Notes: a model not told the origin generated them from the letters alone. Shown: positions 1 to 10,781, numbered from the stretch's first letter. The stretch is DNA of 64,000 nt from Odontesthes bonariensis (GCF_027942865.1 NC_134507.1:32222447-32286446), one strand, 5' to 3'. Numbers and translations: made by a program.

Positions 1-52
1 AGAAAGAGGGAGGAGAGAGACATGCCCAGCACAAGCCCCAGGGGCTGTGACA
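1..52 (-). repeat. probable 3' LTR edge of the gypsy fossil
   Basis: On the minus strand a G-rich purine tract (about 53-64) is followed immediately by TGTCACAG, the usual TG start of an LTR next to a polypurine tract. The LTR would run off the left edge of the window, so its length, other end and target duplication cannot be seen. Inference from position and motif only. Confidence 0.45.
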
Positions 53-64
53 CCCTCCCCCTAA

Positions 65-397
65 AAAGAGGTTCAATATAGGGAACCGAAATATGTTTAA
101 AACCTAGTAGGTACAACACACAACCAGCACTATTAAATGCTCAATGAAAAGTTATCAAAAAAAACAAATCAGAAAAAAAACACTTGCCCCATTAGGAGTT
201 TAAAGTCCAACCACTGCCATCTGCCCCCAGCACACCAAACTCTTGCTCCTCAGCAACAGAGATTTGCCTAGGATTTCTGTGAGCATTTAAGAGGAGAAAG
301 ACAGGAGGTAGGAACAGACACCGCAAGCGGAACTGGAAGGGTATATCAACCGATCAAAGTTGTCCTAACACACCAGGTCCCTCGCCAACCCATACTT
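65..397 (-). other. non-coding 3' stretch of the gypsy fossil
   Basis: Between the RNase H remnant and the polypurine tract. A-rich on the plus strand, with no open frame or RNA gene that I recognise. It fits the untranslated region before the 3' LTR. Confidence 0.5.
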
Positions 398-998
398 CTA
401 ATGGGCCCGAGAGAGGGCATCCGCCACCACATTCTCTGATCCTTTTATGTATCGGATGTCCAACCCATAAGACTGCAACATCAGAGACCATCGTATCAGT
501 CTCTGGTTTGGACACTGCAAGGAATTCAAAAAGGTTAGTGGATTGTGATCCGTGTAGACCACCATGGGTGTAGTGCCTGAAACTACATACACGTCAAAAT
601 GTTTCAAAGCCCATATCAAAGCTAGTGCCTCCTTTTCGATGATTGAATAATTTAGTTGGTAGGAGTTAAACTTTTTGGGAAAAAAAACTCACTGGCTTAT
701 CAACACCCAGATCATCAGCTTGCAATAGAACAGTACCTGCACCCACGTGACTCGCATCTACCTGCAGTGAAAAAGGGCGGTCAAACCGTGGTGCCTCAAG
801 AACAGGAGCTGTACATAACAAGGCTTTAATGTTCTCAAAAGCCTGTTGACATTCAGGGGTCCATATATACACTGCCTTTGCCTTCAAAAGGTTAGTGAGT
901 GGCGATGCAACAGTGGAAAAATTGCGACAAAAACACCTGTAGTAACCCACTAATCCAAGAAACCGCAACAGTTCCTTTTTCGTGGTTGGTATTTTCAA
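398..998 (-). pseudogene. gypsy pol fossil: connection and RNase H portion
   Basis: Continuation of the same pol fossil toward its 3' end. It resembles the tether and RNase H domain of Ty3/gypsy elements, including the YTDHNPL-type block and the DALSR-type end. It is separated from the reverse transcriptase portion by breaks, consistent with an inactive copy. Confidence 0.75.
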
Positions 999-2793
999 CC
1001 GGGCTCACTTTAGCAGCCACAGGACGGACGCACCCCTGACCCACAACTCGTCCAAGATAAGTCACTGTCGCCTTGGCAAACTCAAATTTTGAGAGGTTCA
1101 CGGTGAGACAGGCCTCAGCCAAGCGACCGAACAGCGCCCTGATGCGCTCGACATGCTGACGCCAAGAGTCAGAAAACACCACCACGTCATCCAAATAGAC
1201 AGCGCAACCCTCCAGGTCCCCCAGAACACGAGTCATAAGGCGTTGAAATGTCGGTGGCGCATTTCTCAAGCCAAAAGGCATAACCTTGTAAGAAAACAAA
1301 CTGTTCGGTGTCACAAATGCAGAAATTTCATGGGCCCGCTGAGTTAAAGGGATCTGCCAGTACCCTTTCAATAGATCAAACTTACTTACAAACTTAGCAT
1401 GACCAACCTCATCTACACAATCTTCCATACGAGGAAGTGGGAACGAGTCAGGTCTGGTGACAGCATTAACTTTCCTGAAGTCAGTGCAAAACCTTGGTGT
1501 GCCGTCTGCTTTGGGTACCATGATGCAAGGCGATGCCCAGCTTGAGGAGGATGGCTCAGCTATTCCATTCTCCAACATATACTTAATTTCGGCATCCAGA
1601 TACCTGCGTTTTTCAGCATTGACACGAAAAAAACATTGACGAATAGGCTGAACATCTCCCACCTCAATATCGTGTTCAATAAGGAGGGTCTGAGTAGGCG
1701 TATCACCAAACAAACATGGAAAAGACCTAATCAACTCTGCCAACTCTGCCCTTTCTAACTCTGGCAGATGTTGCAACAATGCCTCAAGGTTACAGAGAGC
1801 CTCAGAGTTTTTCAGCCGCCCATGTGTTAATGCTTGATCAACAGCTGGTAACCCATCCGCCTCCACCTCACTCACCAACAAAGGTGTAGTGACCGCTGAT
1901 GCTCTAGTTGCTAAACATGCTGGATGAGAATTCGCCGCGATAACCTGTGCACCATACCCAGGTGATTTTGACGCACGCTCATAATATGGTTTTAACAGGT
2001 TCACATGACACAATTGGGTGGTTTTCCTGCGCTCTGGAGTCGAAATCAAATAATTTAAATCAGAAAGCTTCCTTAAAACTGTGTGTGAGCCATTAAATTT
2101 GGCTTGAAATGGCGAGCCTATGATGGGCAACAGCGCCAGTACTCGATCACCAGGACTGAAAACCCACCGTTCCGTACGTCTATCATAGAGCTTTTTCATT
2201 TTTCCCTGCACATGCTCCATTTTCTCCCTGGCCAGTTCGCCAGCTGCATAAAGTCTACGCCGAAAACCATTCACATAGTCTAACAGGTTCCGGGGAGGGT
2301 CCTCCCCCATCCACTGGTCCCTCAAAATGGCTAACGGACCTCGTACAGTATGGCCGAACACCAAGTCATTTGGGCTAAACCCTGTACTCTCTTGAACTAC
2401 TTCCCTAGCCGCAAGCATTAACCAGGGCAAACCCTCCTCCCAGTCACCTTCCATTTGAATGCAATAAGAACGTAGCAACGACTTCAACGTTTGATGGAAA
2501 CGTTCTAATGCTCCCTGACTTTGTGCATGATAAGCAGATGCTTTGTTATGCTTGATGTTAAGCTGCTTCAACACTTGAGAGAAAAGGTGTGAGGAGAAAT
2601 TCAAACCCTGGTCACTTTGAATGATTATTGGAATGCCAAATATAGAGATGAATTGTGACAACACTCTCACCACCGACCTAGCAGTGATGGTAAGCAACGG
2701 GTATGCTGCTGGATAGCGAGTGGCTTGGCACATTACAGTGAGAAGATAGATAGTACCGGATTTCGAGCGAGGGAGGGGGCCCAAACAGTCCAC
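892..2793 (-). pseudogene. gypsy pol fossil: integrase core, then reverse transcriptase
   Basis: Coding remnant of the LTR element. The first part resembles a retroviral-type integrase catalytic core, followed by a chromodomain-free linker region. The later part is a Ty3/gypsy reverse transcriptase with the YLDD-type active-site box and the usual fingers and palm blocks. The integrase-before-RT order is the diagnostic point. It is a fossil fragment, part of a broken element, and is not expected to make a working protein. Confidence 0.8.
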
Positions 2794-2879
2794 GATTAAG
2801 TGCTCAAAAGGTTGATTGACTGCTGGAATTGGTAATAGAGGAGCAGGTTTTAGAGTCTGATTGGGCTTACTTGTTAGAT

Positions 2880-2892
2880 GGCATGTGTCCGG
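2880..2892. other. junction of gypsy fossil and U1 array
   Basis: Sequence changes from integrase-coding DNA to U1 repeat at about 2886. The first repeat-matching bases are GTCCGGCCGAG, which in other units lies inside the PSE-like element. The first U1 gene therefore keeps only the downstream half of its PSE and has no upstream repeat sequence. No target duplication is visible on this side. Confidence 0.8.
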
Positions 2893-2942
2893 CCGAGTGA
2901 GGCACCTGGAAAAGAGGTGTCAGCCTCTGACAGTTCCAACTC

Positions 2943-3106
2943 ATACTTACCTGGCAGGGGAGATACCATGATCAAGAAGGTGGTTCACCCAGGACGAGGC
3001 TCAGCCATTGCACACCGGCTGTACTGACCCTTGCGAATTCCCCAAATGTGGGAATCTTGACTGCATAATTTCTGGTAGTGGGGAACTGCGTTTGCGCTCT
3101 CCCCTG
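2943..3106 (+). ncRNA. rnu1: U1 snRNA gene, copy 1 (edge copy)
   Basis: First U1 of the array, directly downstream of the gypsy fossil. It carries C116T, G142A and C151T against the array consensus, the last two in or next to stem-loop IV. Its promoter is cut within the PSE and has no distal element, so it is probably weakly expressed or silent. Confidence 0.9.
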
Positions 3107-3654
3107 ATTTGACTGTATAACGTAAATATCCCTGGGCAACTCTACCTTGGTTTTTGTCCTGGCGTTGCTGCTTTAAGGACACCTTTCCATCTTTAAAACC
3201 CATGTTTTGCAAGGTTTGCTGAATGCTGCGGCAGGTCTGCACAGCTGATATGCAGCTGCGCAGTTGTCAGGTGAGGTCATACGGTGCAGTCACCCCAGGC
3301 AGGTGGGCGTTGCCTTAGTGATGGCAACAACGAGATGAGAATACGGCAGCATTTCTGCACTGGAGATATTAAGCCGTGAGGGTTTGGCTCAACTAAGAAT
3401 TTTCCCAGTGTGGGTGGGTGTGGCTCTAGAGATGGGGAGAGTGGAAAAACTAAATCAATTTGTGCTCCAAATTCCTTGGTTGTTGAAACAAGAACTGATC
3501 AGAAAGATGAAGAAAAGCCGGACTGTTTTAATCTGCAAGCTTTTCAGATTCAGGTTAGCTGCTGGCATGGCACTGCAGACAGTTGAATTTGCTGCACCGT
3601 CCGGCCGAGTGAGGCACCTGGAAAAGAGGTGTCAGCCTCTGACAGTTCCAACTC

Positions 3655-3819
3655 ATACTTACCTGGCAGGGGGAGATACCATGATCAAGAAGGTGGTTCA
3701 CCCAGGATGAGGCTCAGCCATTGCACACCGGCTGTACTGACCCTTGCGAATTCCCCAAATGTGGGAATCTCGACTGCATAATTTCTGGTAGTGGGGGACT
3801 GCGTTCGCGCTCTCCCCTG
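3655..3819 (+). ncRNA. rnu1: U1 snRNA gene, copy 2
   Basis: 165 nt because the G run at nt 15-18 has five G. Also C53T. First copy with a complete upstream promoter. Confidence 0.95.
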
Positions 3820-4094
3820 ATTTGACTGTATAACGTAAATATCCCTGGGCAACTCGACCTTGGTTTTTGTTCTGACGTTGCTGCTTTAATGACACCTTTC
3901 CATCTTTAAAACCCATGTTTTGCAAGGTTTGCTGAATGCTGCGGCAGGTCTGCACAGCTGATATGCAGCTGCGCAGTTGTCAGGTGAGGTCATACGGTGC
4001 AGTCACCCCAGGCAGGTGGGCGTTGCCTTAGTGATGGCAACAACAAGATGAGAATACGGCAGCATTTCTGCACTGGAGATATTAAGCCGTGAGG

Positions 4095-4127
4095 GTTTGC
4101 CTCAACTAAGAATTTTCCCAGTGTGGG
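4095..4127 (+). promoter_or_regulatory. candidate distal element of U1 (shown for copy 3)
   Basis: About 242-274 bp before the gene lie GTTTGCCT, which matches the reverse octamer ATTTGCAT at 6 of 8 bases (GTTTGCAT, 7 of 8, in some units), and AATTTTCCCAGTGTGGG, which contains the TTCCCAG core of ZNF143/STAF sites. Distal elements of snRNA genes combine such sites near -200 to -250. Assignment rests on motif and distance only. Confidence 0.35.
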
Positions 4128-4307
4128 TTGGGTGTGGCTCTAGAGATGGGGAGAGTGGAAAAACTAAATCAATTTGTGCTCCAAGTTCCTTGGTTGTTGA
4201 AACAAGAACTGATCAGAAAGATGAAGAAAAGCCGGACTGTTTTAATCTGCAAGCTTTTCAGATGCAGGTTAGGTGCTGGCATGGCACTGCAGACAGTTGA
4301 ATTTGCT

Positions 4308-4325
4308 GCACCGTCTGGCCGAGTG
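4308..4325 (+). promoter_or_regulatory. PSE-like element of U1 (shown for copy 3)
   Basis: CACCGT followed 7 bases later by GAGTG starts 60 bp before the U1 gene. snRNA genes transcribed by Pol II carry a proximal sequence element, bound by SNAPc, near -55. The same CACCG head occurs at matching distance before U2 and U5 in this window. Present before copies 2-48 at the same offset; most copies read CCGTCC where this one reads CCGTCT. Confidence 0.65.
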
Positions 4326-4368
4326 AGGCACCTGGAAAAGAGGTGTCAGCCTCTGACAGTTCCAACTC

Positions 4369-4532
4369 ATACTTACCTGGCAGGGGAGATACCATGATCA
4401 AGAAGGTGGTTCACCCAGGACGAGGCTCAGCCATTGCACACCGGCTGTACTGACCCTTGCGAATTCCCCAAATGTGGGAATCTCGACTGCATAATTTCTG
4501 GTAGTGGGGGACTGCGTTCGCGCTCTCCCCTG
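4369..4532 (+). ncRNA. rnu1: U1 snRNA gene, copy 3 (consensus form)
   Basis: U1 snRNA, the RNA core of the U1 snRNP that pairs with 5' splice sites at the start of pre-mRNA splicing in the nucleus. The 5' end ATACTTACCTG (nt 1-11) is the invariant 5' splice-site-pairing sequence. Stem-loop I holds GATCAAGAAG (nt 28-37), fitting the GAUCANGAAG element bound by U1-70K. Stem-loop II holds ATTGCACACC (nt 65-74), close to the AUUGCACUCC loop bound by U1A. The Sm site is AATTTCTGG (nt 125-133), followed by stem-loop IV ending CTCTCCCCTG. Length 164 equals human U1. A PSE-like block begins 60 bp upstream. Confidence 0.97.
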
Positions 4533-5080
4533 ATTTGACTGTATAACGTAAATATCCCTGGGCAACTCTACCTTGGTTTTTGTCCTGGCGTTGCTGCTTT
4601 AACGACACCTTTCCATCTTTAAAACCCATGTTTTGCAAGGTTTGTTGAATGCTGCGGCAGGTCTGCACAGCTGATATGCAGCTGCGCAGTTGTCAGGTGA
4701 GGTCATACGGTGCAGTCACCCCAGGCAGGTGGGCGTTGCCTTAGTGATGGCAACAACGAGATGAGAATACGGCAGCATTTCTGCACTGGAGATATTAAGC
4801 CGCGAGGGTTTGCCTCAACTAAGAATTTTCCCAGTGTGGGTGGGTGTGGCTCTAGAGACGGGGAGAGTGGAAAAACTAAATCAATTTGTGCTCCAAGTTC
4901 CTTGGTTGTTGAAACAAGAACTGATCAGAAAGATGAAGAAAAGCCGGACTGTTTTAATCTGCAAGCTTTTCAGATTCAGGTTAGCTGCTGGCAGGGCACT
5001 GCAGACAGTTGAATTTGCTGCACCGTCCGGCCGAGTGAGGCACCTGGAAAAGAGGAGTCAGCCTCTGACAGTTCCAACTC
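4533..5080. other. U1 spacer, representative (between copies 3 and 4)
   Basis: About 548 bp. The first half is U1 3' flank plus a region with CAGCTG twice around ATATG (4668-4684) and the inverted repeat GTTGCC-N8-GGCAAC (4735-4754). The second half is the promoter of the next copy. No tRNA, other RNA gene or credible protein gene was found; short open frames on both strands recur only because the unit recurs. Confidence 0.7.
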
Positions 5081-5244
5081 ATACTTACCTGGCAGGGGAG
5101 ATACAATGATCAAGAAGGTGGTTCACCCAGGACGAGGCTCAGCCATTGCACACCGGCTGTACTGACCCTTGCGAATTCCCCAAATGTGGGAATCTCGACT
5201 GCATAATTTCTGGTAGTGGGGGACTGCGTTCGCGCTCTCCCCTG
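5081..5244 (+). ncRNA. rnu1: U1 snRNA gene, copy 4
   Basis: Carries C25A in stem-loop I, a variant found in seven copies (4, 8, 12, 16, 21, 26, 31) at 4- or 5-unit spacing. Confidence 0.95.
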
Positions 5245-5793
5245 ATTTGACTGTATAACGTAAATATCCCTGGGCAACTCTACCTTGGTCTTTGTCCTGG
5301 CGTTGCTGCTTTAACAACACCTTTCCATCTTTAAAACCCATGTTTTGCAAGGGTTGCTGAGTGCTGCGGCAGGTCTGCACAGCTGATATGCAGCTGCGCA
5401 GTTGTCAGGTGAGGTCATACGGTGCAGTCACCCCAGGCAGGTGGGCGTTGCCTTAGTGATGGCAACAACGTGATGAGAATACGGCAGCATTTCTGCACTG
5501 GAGATATTAAGCCGTGAGGGTTTGCCTCAACTAAGAATTTTCCCAGTGTGGGTTGGGTGTGGCTCTAGAGATGGGGAGAGTGGAAAAACTAAATCAATTT
5601 GTGCTCCAAGTTCCTTGGTTGTTGAAACAAGAACTGATCAGAAAGATGAAGAAAAGCCGGACTGTTTTAATCTGCAAGCTTTTCAGATTCAGGTTAGCTG
5701 CTGGCATGGCACTGCAGACAGTTGAATTTGCTGCACCGTCCGGCCGAGTGAGGCACCTGGAAAAGAGGTGTCAGCCTCTGACAGTTCCAACTC

Positions 5794-5957
5794 ATACTTA
5801 CCTGGCAGGGGAGATACCATGATCAAGAAGGTGGTTCACCCAGGACGAGGCTCAGCCATTGCACACCGGCTGTACTGACCCTTGCGAATTCCCCAAATGT
5901 GGGAATCTCGACTGCATAATTTCTGGTAGTGGGGTACTGCGTTCGCGCTCTCCCCTG
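5794..5957 (+). ncRNA. rnu1: U1 snRNA gene, copy 5
   Basis: Carries G142T at the base of stem-loop IV, shared with copies 9, 17, 22, 27, 35 and 41. Confidence 0.95.
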
Positions 5958-6505
5958 ATTTGACTGTATAACGTAAATATCCCTGGGCAACTCTACCTTG
6001 GTTTTTGTCCTGGCGTTGCTGCTTTAACGACACCTTTCCATCTTTAAAACCCATGTTTTGCAAGGTTTGCTGAATGCTGCGGCAGGTCTGCACAGCTGAT
6101 ATGCAGCTGCGCAGTTGTCAGTTGAGGTCATACGGTGCAGTCACCCCAGGCAGGTGGCCGTTGCCTTAGTGATGGCAACAACGAGATGAGAATACGGCAG
6201 CATTTCTGCACTGGAGATATTAAGCCGTGAGGGTTTGCATCAACTAAGAATTTTCCCAGTGTGGGTGGGTGTGGCTCTAGAGACGGGGAGAGTGGAAAAA
6301 CTAAATCAATTTGTGCTCCAAATTCCTTGGTTGTTGAAACAAGAACTGATCAGAAAGATGAAGAAAAGCCGGACTGTTTTAATCTGCAAGCTTTTCAGAT
6401 TCAGGTTAGCTGCTGGCATGGCACTGCAGACAGTTGAATTTGCTGCACCGTCCGGCCGAGTGAGGCACCTGGAAAAGAGGTGTCAGCCTCTGACAGTTCC
6501 AACTC

Positions 6506-6670
6506 ATACTTATCTGGCAGGGGGAGATACCATGATCAAGAAGGTGGTTCACCCAGGACGAGGCTCAGCCATTGCACACCGGCTGTACTGACCCTTGCGA
6601 ATTCCCCAAATGTGGGAATCTCGACTGCATAATTTCTGGTAGTGGGGGACTGCGTTCGCGCTCTCCCCTG
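6506..6670 (+). ncRNA. rnu1: U1 snRNA gene, copy 6 (C8T variant)
   Basis: The only copy whose 5' end is altered: ATACTTATCTG, that is C8T, at the base that pairs with the G at intron position +1. It also has five G at nt 15-18 (165 nt) and a one-base loss just after the gene. Its near twin, copy 10, keeps the normal 5' end, so C8T arose after the 4-unit duplication. Confidence 0.92.
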
Positions 6671-7218
6671 ATTGACTGTATAACGTAAATATCCCTGGGC
6701 AACTCTACCTTGGTTTTTGTCCTGGCGTTGCTGCTTTAACGACACCTTTCCATCTTTAAAACCCATGTTTTGCAAGGGTTGCTGAATGCTGCGGCAGGTC
6801 TGCACAGCTGATATGCAGCTGCGCAGTTGTCAGGTGAGGTCATACGGTGCAGTCACCCCAGGCAGGTGGGCGTTGCCTTAGTGATGGCAACAACGAGATG
6901 AGAATACGGCAGCATTTCTGCACTGGAGATATTAAGCCGTGAGGGTTTGCCTCAACTAAGAATTTTCCCAGTGTGGGTTGGGTGTGGCTCTAGAGATGGG
7001 GAGAGTGGAAAAACTAAATCAATTTGTGCTCCAAGTTCCTTGGTTGTTGAAACAAGAACTGATCAGAAAGATGAAGAAAAGCCAGACTGTTTTAATCTGC
7101 AAGCTTTTCAGATTCAGGTTAGCTGCTGGCATGGCACTGCAGACAGTTGAATTTGCTGCACCGTCTGGCCGAGTGAGGCACCTGGAAAAGAGGTGTCAGC
7201 CTCTGACAGTTCCAACTC

Positions 7219-7382
7219 ATACTTACCTGGCAGGGGAGATACCATGATCAAGAAGGTGGTTCACCCAGGACGAGGCTCAGCCATTGCACACCGGCTGTAC
7301 TGACCCTTGCGAATTCCCCAAATGTGGGAATCTCGACTGCATAATTTCTGGTAGTGGGGGACTGCGTTCGCGCTCTCCCCTG
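7219..7382 (+). ncRNA. rnu1: U1 snRNA gene, copy 7
   Basis: Consensus sequence; first member of the second 4-unit block (copies 7-10). Confidence 0.95.
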
Positions 7383-7930
7383 ATTTGACTGTATAACGTA
7401 AATATCCCTGGGCAACTCTACCTTGGTTTTTGTCCTGGCGTTGCTGCTTTAACGACACTTTTCCATCTTTAAAACCCATGTTTTGCAAGGTTTGTTGAAT
7501 GCTGCGGCAGGTCTGCACAGCTGATATGCAGCTGCGCAGTTGTCAGGTGAGGTCATACGGTGCAGTCACCCCAGGCAGGTGGGCGTTGCCTTAGTGATGG
7601 CAACAACGAGATGAGAATACGGCAGCATTTCTGCACTGGAGATATTAAGCCGCGAGGGTTTGCCTCAACTAAGAATTTTCCCAGTGTGGGTGGGTGTGGC
7701 TCTAGAGACGGGGAGAGTGGAAAAACTAAATCAATTTGTGCTCCAAGTTCCTTGGTTGTTGAAACAAGAACTGATCAGAAAGATGAAGAAAAGCCGGACT
7801 GTTTTAATCTGCAAGCTTTTCAGATTCAGGTTAGCTGCTGGCAGGGCACTGCAGACAGTTGAATTTGCTGCACCGTCCGGCCGAGTGAGGCACCTGGAAA
7901 AGAGGAGTCAGCCTCTGACAGTTCCAACTC

Positions 7931-8094
7931 ATACTTACCTGGCAGGGGAGATACAATGATCAAGAAGGTGGTTCACCCAGGACGAGGCTCAGCCATTGCA
8001 CACCGGCTGTACTGACCCTTGCGAATTCCCCAAATGTGGGAATCTCGACTGCATAATTTCTGGTAGTGGGGGACTGCGTTCGCGCTCTCCCCTG
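7931..8094 (+). ncRNA. rnu1: U1 snRNA gene, copy 8
   Basis: C25A; twin of copy 4, including a shared spacer change downstream (gagtgctg). Confidence 0.95.
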
Positions 8095-8643
8095 ATTTGA
8101 CTGTATAACGTAAATATCCCTGGGCAACTCTACCTTGGTCTTTGTCCTGGCGTTGCTGCTTTAACAACACCTTTCCATCTTTAAAACCCATGTTTTGCAA
8201 GGGTTGCTGAGTGCTGCGGCAGGTCTGCACAGCTGATATGCAGCTGCGCAGTTGTCAGGTGAGGTCATACGGTGCAGTCACCCCAGGCAGGTGGGCGTTG
8301 CCTTAGTGATGGCAACAACGTGATGAGAATACGGCAGCATTTCTGCACTGGAGATATTAAGCCGTGAGGGTTTGCCTCAACTAAGAATTTTCCCAGTGTG
8401 GGTTGGGTGTGGCTCTAGAGATGGGGAGAGTGGAAAAACTAAATCAATTTGTGCTCCAAGTTCCTTGGTTGTTGAAACAAGAACTGATCAGAAAGATGAA
8501 GAAAAGCCGGACTGTTTTAATCTGCAAGCTTTTCAGATTCAGGTTAGCTGCTGGCATGGCACTGCAGACAGTTGAATTTGCTGCACCGTCCGGCCGAGTG
8601 AGGCACCTGGAAAAGAGGTGTCAGCCTCTGACAGTTCCAACTC

Positions 8644-8807
8644 ATACTTACCTGGCAGGGGAGATACCATGATCAAGAAGGTGGTTCACCCAGGACGAGG
8701 CTCAGCCATTGCACACCGGCTGTACTGACCCTTGCGAATTCCCCAAATGTGGGAATCTCGACTGCATAATTTCTGGTAGTGGGGTACTGCGTTCGCGCTC
8801 TCCCCTG
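8644..8807 (+). ncRNA. rnu1: U1 snRNA gene, copy 9
   Basis: G142T; twin of copy 5. Confidence 0.95.
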
Positions 8808-9355
8808 ATTTGACTGTATAACGTAAATATCCCTGGGCAACTCTACCTTGGTTTTTGTCCTGGCGTTGCTGCTTTAACGACACCTTTCCATCTTTAAAAC
8901 CCATGTTTTGCAAGGTTTGCTGAATGCTGCGGCAGGTCTGCACAGCTGATATGCAGCTGCGCAGTTGTCAGTTGAGGTCATACGGTGCAGTCACCCCAGG
9001 CAGGTGGCCGTTGCCTTAGTGATGGCAACAACGAGATGAGAATACGGCAGCATTTCTGCACTGGAGATATTAAGCCGTGAGGGTTTGCATCAACTAAGAA
9101 TTTTCCCAGTGTGGGTGGGTGTGGCTCTAGAGACGGGGAGAGTGGAAAAACTAAATCAATTTGTGCTCCAAATTCCTTGGTTGTTGAAACAAGAACTGAT
9201 CAGAAAGATGAAGAAAAGCCGGACTGTTTTAATCTGCAAGCTTTTCAGATTCAGGTTAGCTGCTGGCATGGCACTGCAGACAGTTGAATTTGCTGCACCG
9301 TCCGGCCGAGTGAGGCACCTGGAAAAGAGGTGTCAGCCTCTGACAGTTCCAACTC

Positions 9356-9520
9356 ATACTTACCTGGCAGGGGGAGATACCATGATCAAGAAGGTGGTTC
9401 ACCCAGGACGAGGCTCAGCCATTGCACACCGGCTGTACTGACCCTTGCGAATTCCCCAAATGTGGGAATCTCGACTGCATAATTTCTGGTAGTGGGGGAC
9501 TGCGTTCGCGCTCTCCCCTG
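9356..9520 (+). ncRNA. rnu1: U1 snRNA gene, copy 10
   Basis: Five-G form, 165 nt, otherwise consensus; twin of copy 6 without C8T. Confidence 0.95.
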
Positions 9521-10069
9521 ATTTGACTGTATAACGTAAATATCCCTGGGCAACTCTACCTTGGTTTTTGTCCTGGCGTTGCTGCTTTAACGACACCTTT
9601 CCATCTTTAAAACCCATGTTTTGCAAGGGTTGCTGAATGCTGCGGCAGGTCTGCACAGCTGATATGCAGCTGCGCAGTTGTCAGGTGAGGTCATACGGTG
9701 CAGTCACCCCAGGCAGGTGGGCGTTGCCTTAGTGATGGCAACAACGAGATGAGAATACGGCAGCATTTCTGCACTGGAGATATTAAGCCGTGAGGGTTTG
9801 CCTCAACTAAGAATTTTCCCAGTGTGGGTTGGGTGTGGCTCTAGAGATGGGGAGAGTGGAAAAACTAAATCAATTTGTGCTCCAAGTTCCTTGGTTGTTG
9901 AAACAAGAACTGATCAGAAAGATGAAGAAAAGCCAGACTGTTTTAATCTGCAAGCTTTTCAGATTCAGGTTAGCTGCTGGCATGGCACTGCAGACAGTTG
10001 AATTTGCTGCACCGTCTGGCCGAGTGAGGCACCTGGAAAAGAGGTGTCAGCCTCTGACAGTTCCAACTC

Positions 10070-10233
10070 ATACTTACCTGGCAGGGGAGATACCATGATC
10101 AAGAAGGTGGTTCACCCAGGACGAGGCTCAGCCATTGCACACCGGCTGTACTGACCCTTGCGAATTCCCCAAATGTGGGAATCTCGACTGCATAATTTCT
10201 GGTAGTGGGGGACTGCGTTCGCGCTCTCCCCTG
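10070..10233 (+). ncRNA. rnu1: U1 snRNA gene, copy 11
   Basis: Consensus sequence. Confidence 0.95.
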
Positions 10234-10781
10234 ATTTGACTGTATAACGTAAATATCCCTGGGCAACTCTACCTTGGTTTTTGTCCTGGCGTTGCTGCTT
10301 TAACGACACCTTTCCATCTTTAAAACCCATGTTTTGCAAGGTTTGTTGAATGCTGCGGCAGGTCTGCACAGCTGATATGCAGCTGCGCAGTTGTCAGGTG
10401 AGGTCATACGGTGCAGTCACCCCAGGCAGGTGGGCGTTGCCTTAGTGATGGCAACAACGAGATGAGAATACGGCAGCATTTCTGCACTGGAGATATTAAG
10501 CCGCGAGGGTTTGCCTCAACTAAGAATTTTCCCAGTGTGGGTGGGTGTGGCTCTAGAGACGGGGAGAGTGGAAAAACTAAATCAATTTGTGCTCCAAGTT
10601 CCTTGGTTGTTGAAACAAGAACTGATCAGAAAGATGAAGAAAAGCCGGACTGTTTTAATCTGCAAGCTTTTCAGATTCAGGTTAGCTGCTGGCAGGGCAC
10701 TGCAGACAGTTGAATTTGCTGCACCGTCCGGCCGAGTGAGGCACCTGGAAAAGAGGAGTCAGCCTCTGACAGTTCCAACTC

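Larger units (their letters stand above)
1..2886 (-). mobile_element. Gmr1-like Ty3/gypsy LTR retrotransposon fossil, partial
   Basis: Minus-strand remnant of an LTR retrotransposon. Reading along the minus strand, the recognisable parts are integrase core, gypsy-type reverse transcriptase, RNase H, a short non-coding stretch, a purine-rich tract and the probable edge of the 3' LTR. Integrase ahead of reverse transcriptase is the copia-like order, but the polymerase resembles gypsy elements; that combination defines the Gmr1 group. The gag end, protease and 5' LTR are absent: the element stops where the U1 array begins. It is broken, with roughly two or three interruptions in the coding part. 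Its age cannot be dated here because the paired LTR is not in the window; the still legible protein suggests it is not ancient. Confidence 0.85.
4044..6893. repeat. 4-unit higher-order repeat, first copy (U1 copies 3-6)
   Basis: Unit types in order: consensus, C25A, G142T, five-G. The same order recurs 2,850 bp later in copies 7-10. Boundaries are approximate because the edges fall within near-identical spacer. Confidence 0.75.
6894..9743. repeat. 4-unit higher-order repeat, second copy (U1 copies 7-10)
   Basis: Matches the block before it in gene variants and in spacer variants. It differs at C8T, the spacer deletion after copy 6 and a few other bases. Confidence 0.75.
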
